The position numbers and the translations under genes are program-made. DNA of 64,000 nucleotides from Anaeramoeba flamelloides. Its lineage: Eukaryota > Metamonada > Anaeramoebidae. Below the pieces are notes generated by a model, which was given only the letters and a program-made list of their open reading frames with translations, did not search any database and was not told the DNA's origin. Positions 57,029-64,000 of the stretch are shown piece after piece. How positions within the stretch are numbered: position 1 is the first letter of the stretch; each line of letters starts with the position of its first letter. The stretch covers positions 930,001 to 994,000 of the forward strand of contig JANTQA010000010.1 of the NCBI GenBank assembly GCA_027625915.1. Reading direction: 5' to 3'.

Positions 57029-58091
57029 AACTCAATTCCAAAAATTGGGGCACACCTTCAAAATCAATTTAATTCCAAGAAAAGTGATATTTGACTCTTA
57101 AATAGAAACATTAGATATTAACAATCAATGTAAATAATTTTAAAGTTAATTATTTATCATTTTTTTTCATTATTTTTTGATTTTTGATTTTCAATAATTT
57201 TTTGTTTTTTTTTGTATTCTTTTTTTTCAAATAAAAAAAAAATTTTCTTTTTTTTTCAAAACTTTTCGAAAATCTCAAAATCACTTTAAAATGAAATTTA
57301 AAAGTTTTGATTCTGATCACAAAAAAAAATTTTTTTTTTTTCTCTCAAAAAGAAAAAAGATTCTTTTTTTATCGAGAAAAAATTTTTTTGAAAAAAAATC
57401 ATGATATGGTGTGCTAGGACACATGGCCTACAAACAGACCTTATTATTATTAATGGAAGTGTGAATACTGAATGTAATATTAATGATATTATCAAAAAAA
57501 TCAAAGGAAATTCAACTCGCTAATTCAGAATATAGTGAGTTGAAATGGATTTTCCAAAAGGATGGAGCTTGTCCACATACCTCAAAAAAAAAAAACTCAA
57601 ACTTACTTAAATCGGGGATGTAATGTTCTGGACCCTTGACCCCCAATTCCACAAGATTTAAATCCAATTGGGAATTTATGGATACTAAACTGAAAAATTG
57701 TAACCAAAAAACGAAGAAGAATTTTTAAAATTTTCACTAATGTATGAAATACTTTGAGTTGGGAAACCTAAGATAATTAGTAAACTCTATATTTAAAATG
57801 ATATATTTAGTTATCAAAAGACAAGCTGAATCTATTAATAGTTTTTATTAATTTTTCTTTCAATAAAAATGGATTTTTTGGTAACTGTGTTCCAAAAATA
57901 GTGGCACACTTTTTTTTATTTTTTCTTTTTTATTTTTCGAATTGAATTTTAAATTTACTATAAAATATATAAATAGTATTAATTAAATATTTTCGGGTCT
58001 TTTATTATTTTAATGTTCAAGTATCATGTATTTTGGAGTATATTTTTATTAATGTAATTTTTTTTTGTGTCCCATTTTTTGGAATTGAGTT
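57029..58091 (+). mobile_element. Decayed Tc1/mariner transposon (1063 bp)
   Basis: The ends AACTCAATTCCAAAAATTGG and GGAATTGAGTT are inverted and flanked by TA on both sides (57027-57028 and 58092-58093), the Tc1/mariner target duplication. Inside are transposase relics in the right order: MIWCAR and INGSVNTECN, then FQKDGACPHTSKK (second Asp of the DDE/D triad region), then DLNPIGNLW with the third catalytic zone. Stops separate the first two blocks. The third lies in another frame, so there is at least one frameshift. The N-terminal DNA-binding part is missing. An extra copy of the terminal repeat (GTTCCAAAAATAGTGGCACAC) sits at about 57890-57911, so a second, nested element may run from there to the right end. 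Confidence 0.88.
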
Positions 58092-58228
58092 TATAATTTT
58101 GATTCTCTGATTCTTTTATATTAGTTTTATTGTTTCAAATAAACAAACTTTGAATTTTATTATTATTATTTTCATTCTTTTTTTTTTATTATAAAATTAA
58201 TGGTATTATTATTATTATTATTGAAGGA

Positions 58229-58320
58229 ATGTAAATTAAATTCTAAATGTCCTTTTACTTAAATTCATTAAATGTGATTTAAAGGAAAATCTATGATTTC
58301 ATGAATATTCAAGGAAAGAT
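58229..58320 (-). mobile_element. LINE 3' UTR fragment
   Basis: It resembles 46905-47000: TGTAAATTA, CTAAATGTCC versus CTAGGTGCCC, TACTTAAAT, then ATCTATGATTTC versus ATCATAGATTTC. It is preceded by an (ATT)n/T-run that could be the decayed tail. Only the last ~90 bp of the element are present. Confidence 0.55.
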
Positions 58321-58379
58321 ATACCCTTTTTTTTTGTTTAAAAAGTGAAATCAGAAAAAAGGAAAAGAGAAGAATCTAT

Positions 58380-59170
58380 CAAATATTCCCGAAAAGACCC
58401 GAAAATCAAAAATACTCCAAAATTTTTTTAACCACTAAAAAACACTTTTTGAACAACTCCGAAGAAACCCTAGTGCCAATATACTCAGTTTAAATGTAAA
58501 TTTGGAATTTTATTTTAGAAAAAAAAGTTTTTTCTGAACTGAAGATATCAAAATTCAAAAAATTGTAAATTTTAGGGAATGGTATTCAAGCTATTTTGTG
58601 TAAAAGGGATTGGTATCTTGGATGACTAACATTACTGATCATTCTGGAATGGTATTAACCAATTGAGAGAATATGTGCTTGTAAAGAAAATTTCTAATTG
58701 TGTATCATTACCCATAATTTCGTAATCTTAAATACAATCCAAAATAACCGAGTAATATCTAATCGTACAATACATACCCATACCCTACACAAGGCGACCC
58801 AAGTAAAACTTTATTTTAACTTCCCATTCCATAAAAGGAACTGGGTTAACCAAACCTAACACAGCCCACATAATACCGAACCTAAGACAACCATACCAAT
58901 ACCCTGACATACCCTGATACCCATAAGCGTAACCTAATAAGTACCAACAATTACTTAAATATACTCAAAAGTTACCAAAACCTCTTTAGAGGCTAGTTTA
59001 AAGTAGAAAATACAAATAAAAAATTTTTTTCTGAAAGTCAAATTGTTATTTTACTGTTAAACTGAGTATATTGGCACTAGGTTTTCTTCGGAGTTGTCCA
59101 TAACGTTTTTCTATGTGGTTAAAAACTTTTCAGGTATTTTCGATTTTCGGGTATTTTCGGGAATATTTCA
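58380..59170. mobile_element. Fold-back element 2 with C-rich core
   Basis: Terminal inverted repeats of about 130-150 bp: the left begins AAATATTCCCGAAAAGACCC, and the right ends in the complement, CGGGTATTTTCGGGAATATTT. Both contain the block CTAGTGCCAATATACTCAGT (left) or its complement (right, near 59060-59085). The core (about 58730-58960) is C-rich with many CCATACC, TACCCATA and CCTAAC words. It resembles the core of the element at 15580-16286, although the arms are unrelated. No protein. A solo arm lies at 2186-2296. Confidence 0.8.
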
Positions 59171-60959
59171 AACACACAAAAAAACGATAATTTTGCAAAA
59201 TTAGAAAAAATGATCCCATAAGAGAAAAAAAGAAAAAAAAGAAATTTAAAAAGATTAGAAAGAATTTTCACAAGAGTAATATTAAAAAATTGGTAACGAG
59301 TCAAAAAAAGAATACAACCTTTAATTAATAACACCCAGAATCACAACAACAAGACTTTTGGGTATTTTAATTCAATTTGATCATTGATCATGAATCTTCA
59401 ATTGGGGATAGTTGTAAAATTGTTATCATTTCTTTTTACTTTTTTTTTAATCTAGTTTTTTATAAACCTTTTTTAATTTTTGTAGGATTTGCTTTTTCTT
59501 TTTTATTTTCAAATTATCCTACTTTTGTGTTTCAGTATCTCATTAATAACAAGTAACTCCTTGGTGTGATTGTTTGTAACTTTTCTTCCCAAAATAAAGA
59601 AAATTTGGCAAGAGAAAAAAGGAAAAAAAATAAATAAATGATGTTTTATAAATTTACTGTTGAAAATTAAACTCAGAAATGAAAGGGTTTTAGTTTTCAA
59701 TTTTAAAAGATTTTTTATTAATTGGTTTTACGCTTCAAATTTTTTTTTTCAGGATATCTTGTCCTTTATATAAGTTTGATCTTTATAATGAAATATGTAT
59801 AAACAATATCAAATTATTGGAAACGTTTCAATAATCCAAATGAATAACTATACTATTCTTAACCTATATTTTGGTAATAATTTTGATTTTCTTAAAATAT
59901 TTTTCTCTTTTTTTTTTTTAGTTATATATATATATATATATATATTCAGTTAAATACTCTATTTAGATTGATCGTGATTATTTTTCCAAATGTTTGGTAT
60001 AAGGTTGAATTTGAGTTAATTTAGATAGAAAAGGTATATAAGAATAGATATGGTTATCTATAACATTTTAATAGATGGATGAGAGTTTAGAATTTCAACA
60101 AATTTGTCACCACTTTTTTAGTTTTGCTAGTTTGAAAATTTTTGAAATATCAATTTAAATTTTATTCATATTATTTCTTTTTCTTTTATTTGAATAAAAA
60201 AAAACTTAGCTATTTAAACGTTAATATTCAGTTATTTTAAACAATTTTTACTATTATATTTAGAAAATATCTAAGTTTTCAATTTTTTTTATGTGTTGTT
60301 ATTTTTATGATTACCAAAATTTTGAAATTTGTGTAACTTTTGAAGGTTAAAAAGTATATTTTGAAAAAATTTCAAAGATCAATCATTTTTCATTATTGAT
60401 CTTTTATTACCAAAAAATGATACAAGTTGAATAATGACCATTGGAAAATAGTTGATATCTGTCGATAGTAAATCTAATCAATCAATAATTTTTCGAAAAA
60501 AATTAACAATCTAAATTCTTTGGAATTATAAAGAAAAAAAATACAGTTTATTTTGAACTCTCAATTGAAAATCTAATGAAAACCTAAATAAAAATAAATC
60601 TGTTTTTTCTACAATTATTCACAATGTTCTTATATCAATAGAATAACACATTTTTTACTTAAAAACTCTTGATCTTGCAATCAAAAAAAAATATTCCCAA
60701 AGTATTAGATATATTAAAAAACAATTTAAAAAAAAAAGACAGCAAAATGTGAAAAAATGATTTCAATTTTGAAATTTTCAAAATAAATTTTTCTTCTAAT
60801 ATCTATTCAAACCCGTTAAACAGATATAATATATACCTCAAAACTAGTCATTTTCACTGTTAAATAGTTTTATATCATAATTTTTTTTCTTTTTTCAACT
60901 CTTACAGATATTCATTTTTTTTAATTCTGTGACATTATATAAATGTAAGAACTTTTTCA

Positions 60960-61112
60960 GTATTAAACTTTTTGAAAGTTTTCAATTTTTATAAACTGAG
61001 GGATCAACAAAATTTAAAATTGGGGTAGAGGTTGGATTATGAAGAAAAACACATTTTTTTGAAAAAAGGCCACACTTTATGAAAACAGACAACTTTCAAA
61101 AAGTTGAATTAT
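60960..61112. mobile_element. Small MITE-like element (~150 bp)
   Basis: The left arm AAACTTTTTGAAAGTTTTCA, with a continuation to about 61000, is complementary to the right arm (GACAACTTTCAAAAAGTTG, ending about 61107) over about 40 bp with mismatches. No second copy seen in the window. Confidence 0.5.
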
Positions 61113-61694
61113 TACAAACTAAATAAAAAAAAATTTTCACTTTTTTAAAATGAATATATTCAATGGCAACTTATTATTATATTTTATGAATAATTCACTT
61201 TTTAAGTATTATTACAAATACAAAAAAGTATGTTATTTTAAAAATTAATAAAAAAAAATTCAATTTTTGAAAAGGGATGTATTTGGTTTTTTAGATTATT
61301 TCCAAAATCAGGGAAATTAAAAACAATTTTCTTGTTGGAAAAACTTGATTTTTCAAATATTTGTTCAAAAAATAGAGGATTTTCCTTTTTATACTGATAT
61401 TATAATTATTGGAAAAGATTATTAGAAGATTATTGTATTCATCTCTATTACCTCAATACATTAAAATCAAAATTAAAATTGTAAAATAACAAAACCAAAC
61501 AACGTAAAAAACTATTAAACTTTCTTTATCGAATAAAGCGTTTTGAATGTCAAAAAAACTAAATATTCAAAAAATTAAGAAATTTTCAAAGAATTATAAT
61601 TTGGGGAACAATTTCAAATTTCACTGAGTTTAAATGTTTCGTTCTTGGAAAAATACAAGTCTCATTTTATTTGTTGAGATCAAAATTCAAAATC

Positions 61695-62627
61695 TTAATT
61701 TTTCTCTTTCTCTTTCTCTTTCTCTTTCTCTAGTCTAAGCTCTGTGATAATTTCAATTACTCGATTTGCAAGGCTAAAATATGGCTGAGCGAGTTGGTTT
61801 CCAAGTTGAGCTGTAACTGGAACCCCACGGTCGGAGGAAACTGCGATTTCTGGCACAAAGGGCAATTGAGCGATTTGCTTTACACCAAGCTTTGCAGCCA
61901 CGTCTTTGACAGATTGTGCATGGCCCCCCATAAAGTTGTGCTTTGTGTTACAATTTGGACACCGGAACCAAGACATGTTTTCGACGATTCCAGCCACTGG
62001 GACTTCGACTGTTTTAAACATTTCAACACCCCTGATAACGTCGGCAAGAGCGAGTCTTTGTGGTGTAGTTACAATTAAGGAAGCGTCCATTTTTAATGTC
62101 TGGGCGAGTGTAATTTGGGTGTCGCCAGTTCCAGGAGGAAGATCAAGAACTAAGTAATCCAATTCCCCCCAATCGGTGTCGTTTAACAACTGCTTAACAA
62201 CACCAGACACTAACGGTCCACGCCAGATCAAGCCTTTTGATTGTTCGATCATATTGCCGATGGAGATCGAAGAGATGCCATGTTTTTTAATCGGGATAAA
62301 CTTGTTTTCATCAGTGACGTTGATCCCTTTTTCAGAGGTACCAAGAAGCATTGGGATTGATGGCCCATAAATATCTAGATCTAATAAGCCAACTCGTAAG
62401 TTGAGTTGCCCAAGGGATACAGCCAAGTTTGTTGCTACTGTTGACTTGCCAACTCCTCCTTTACAGGATGAAACAGCAATTACCCTTGAAACATTTGGAA
62501 GTTCAATCTTTTCTGGAAGAAAATCTTTTGCGTGGTCGACATGGAAATGTCGAACCAGCAAGCCAAGACCTAAACAGCTTTTGCTAAAGACTGACTTTAG
62601 GCTATTAGATTTAAAATAGGAAAGCAT
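61695..62627 (-). CDS. NUBPL / IND1, iron-sulfur P-loop ATPase (310 aa)
   Basis: An Mrp/NBP35-family scaffold or carrier protein of mitochondria that delivers [4Fe-4S] clusters, best known for assembling respiratory complex I. The deviant Walker A CKGGVGKS is at 55-62. Switch regions are LLDLDIYGPS and LVLDLPPGTGDTQ. The cluster-binding CPNC is at 223-226, after ENMSWFR. The C-terminal block is AQLPFVPEIAVSSDRGVPV. The N-terminal ~35 residues are Ser/Lys/Leu-rich with few acidic residues (MLSYFKSNSLKSVFSK), fitting an organelle-targeting presequence. Length matches IND1 (about 310-320 aa). A Glu-Lys repeat tail comes from a CTTTCT-type microsatellite at 61701-61731. No intron. Codon use is less A/T-biased than its neighbours, as expected of a conserved gene. 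The alternative Mrp/ApbC label describes the same family. Confidence 0.94.
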   Translation of the reverse strand: MLSYFKSNSLKSVFSKSCLGLGLLVRHFHVDHAKDFLPEKIELPNVSRVIAVSSCKGGVGKSTVATNLAVSLGQLNLRVGLLDLDIYGPSIPMLLGTSEKGINVTDENKFIPIKKHGISSISIGNMIEQSKGLIWRGPLVSGVVKQLLNDTDWGELDYLVLDLPPGTGDTQITLAQTLKMDASLIVTTPQRLALADVIRGVEMFKTVEVPVAGIVENMSWFRCPNCNTKHNFMGGHAQSVKDVAAKLGVKQIAQLPFVPEIAVSSDRGVPVTAQLGNQLAQPYFSLANRVIEIITELRLEKEKEKEKEKN

Positions 62628-64000
62628 GAGTGTGTTTTGATATTAAATATTTATCAAAAAGATAAGTGACGGATGAAAATAAGAAAAAAGTAAAAATGTA
62701 TTTTTGGGTTATTTGTTGAAGTGTGTTTTTTCTTCTCCTTGTTTTGTAATTCTCTAATCAATTTTTTCCTTTAGTCACTTTGGAAATTAATTTATTTACT
62801 TGTTTTTGATCTTGAAAATCAATGTCTCTTTGATTCAACACAATTCAGAAGAAGACTTGAAATAACTGTTGGTCAAAATTCAAACCGTTTGTTAATATTG
62901 GTGTAATGAATTAATTTCACAATTTTTTTTGGATTTGTTGAAAAAGAAAATACGATTTAAGGCTTTTCTTTTGGACAGTTTTCAAAATCTTCTAATAGAT
63001 GATTTTACTGATTTCCCAGTTCGTAATATGAAGATTTAATCTTTGAAAAAAGCGAAGAAGTGAGTTTTTATCTTTGAAAATGTGATATATATTCCCTGAA
63101 CACAATCAAATCTTTTCTTTTACTTCTAAAAGGTAACTCTTATCCCTATAATTGGACACATTTGTTATTTTAATAATAATCTCTGGGCACCTTAGGATCT
63201 ATCTTGAGATCAAACATGAGATATTTAGATTTTAATGACAGAAAGATCTTCTTTTCAAAACAATTAGAGTTTTTACAATAACCTGTGACACAAAGTTAAG
63301 CCATGGTTTCAAATAAAAAGCCGTATTTCCTTTTTACAAAATATCTTAAACCTTAAATAATCAAAGAAACTGATATTAAACTATAAATAAATATGACATT
63401 GATTGTATATTGTTTTACTATTAAAAAATATATTCCTAAAACTTTATGATTAAATAAAAAATTTTCTAAAAAACGATAACAATTTTTCAAGCAAATATTT
63501 GTCACAAAAAAAACAATCAAAAAAAACTTTAAGGGACTAGTCTCGATTATATTTTTTTGGTCAATTTTTAAATAAATATTAATTATCTAGAAATATATTT
63601 AATATTGAAAATAAACATGGTTTTTCAAATATAAGTAATTGGAAAAAAATTTTCTCAATCTCTATTAAATTTAGGTAAAAAAATTTATGAGAGATTAGTC
63701 CCTTAAATTCCTCAAAGTTTGGAGGATACTTAAAAAAATTGATTTATAATTTAAATATACTTAGAATTTGAATGTACTTAACTTCAGTATTGATTTGGTA
63801 TTTGGTAGATCATTGGGTAGTTAATAAGGTTTTAATATTGACAAAATAAGAAAAATATGAGATTTTTTTTACAAACAAAATGTTTTAAACTTGTTAAAGG
63901 GCTGTTTTTGACTAATATAGGATTATTAATTATTATTGCTTTTTTATTAATGATACTATCCTTCCAATTGAAGAATATAATAAAATGTACTAAATTATTT
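62628..64000. other. Right-end spacer
   Basis: 1.4 kb upstream of NUBPL that should include its promoter. It contains a small MITE-like inverted repeat (63525-63720). No gene seen before the window ends. Confidence 0.55.
63525..63720. mobile_element. Small MITE-like element (~195 bp)
   Basis: The left arm AAACTTTAAGGGACTAGTCTC and the right arm GAGATTAGTCCCTTAAATTC...AAGTTT are inverted over about 35 bp, with one short insertion. No coding content and no other copy in the window. Confidence 0.65.

Larger units (their letters stand above)
56928..61694. other. Convergent spacer packed with small elements
   Basis: 4.8 kb between the 3' ends of the SUN and NUBPL genes. It starts with (TA)n at 56930-56968. 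It holds a Tc1/mariner relic (57029-58091), a LINE tail (58229-58320), fold-back element 2 (58380-59170), (TA)n near 59926-59945 and a small MITE (60960-61112). No host gene recognised. The frames at 59119-59334 and 59509-59700 (-) have no domain. Confidence 0.6.

Noticed and set aside
1-64000. tRNA, rRNA, CRISPR arrays, telomeric repeats
   Set aside because: No T-loop-like box, clover-leaf arms, spaced identical repeats or regular telomere units were found; the C-rich cores are not regular enough to be telomeric.
1-64000. Retrovirus-like, LTR or Polinton-like elements
   Set aside because: No capsid, integrase, LTR pair or packaging-ATPase text was recognised; the mobile elements seen are DNA transposons, MITEs and LINE fragments.

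Overview
This is a stretch of AT-rich nuclear DNA from a unicellular eukaryote, roughly 80% A+T by eye. Genes carry GT-AG spliceosomal introns, use the standard code (both TAA and TGA serve as stops) and are separated by 1-4 kb of A/T-tract spacer. The proteins are eukaryotic core machinery: ribosomal protein S15, THOC1, SET1-type methyltransferase, PCF11, a PA28 proteasome activator, a SUN-domain protein, a RhoGEF-PH-FYVE protein and NUBPL/IND1. Many have Lys/Glu-, Asn/Gln- or Ser-rich insertions. An RCC1 plus double-BTB protein, Lys-rich low-complexity proteins and a Dbl-FYVE protein suggest a free-living amoeboid or amoeboflagellate protist. An Anaeramoeba-like lineage is my best guess, but this is inference from domain style and is not proven.

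Layout, left to right: spacer with a MITE; an unknown Lys-rich protein (-, 2427-3833); RPS15 (+, 7114-7754); RCC1-BTB (-, 11674-13344); a spacer with a ~0.7 kb fold-back element; THOC1 (-, 17784-20043) divergent from SET1 (+, 22716-25979); a repeat-rich spacer; PSME3/PA28 (-, 29513-32887) divergent from a Myb/SANT protein (+, 33573-34393); PCF11 (-, 35807-39683); RhoGEF-PH-FYVE (-, 43268-50226) divergent from a SUN-domain protein (+, 54526-56927); a graveyard of small transposons (57029-61112); NUBPL (-, 61695-62627); and an end spacer with a MITE. No operon logic is expected. Several products act in nuclear mRNA production (SET1 on chromatin, THOC1 in export, PCF11 in 3' end formation), but this may be coincidence.

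Intron sizes are strikingly bimodal. Seven introns are 81-209 bp. Three, which cut conserved domains of PCF11, PSME3 and the RhoGEF, are about 1.46, 2.56 and 4.77 kb. Two of the long introns hold the same family of modular hairpin repeats, and the stems show paired (compensatory) differences between the two loci. Two fold-back elements, at 15580-16286 and 58380-59170, have unrelated terminal inverted repeats but similar C-rich, G-poor cores quite unlike the rest of the window. These hairpin and fold-back families are the most unusual content I found. No tRNA, rRNA, CRISPR, viral or Polinton-like element was recognised.
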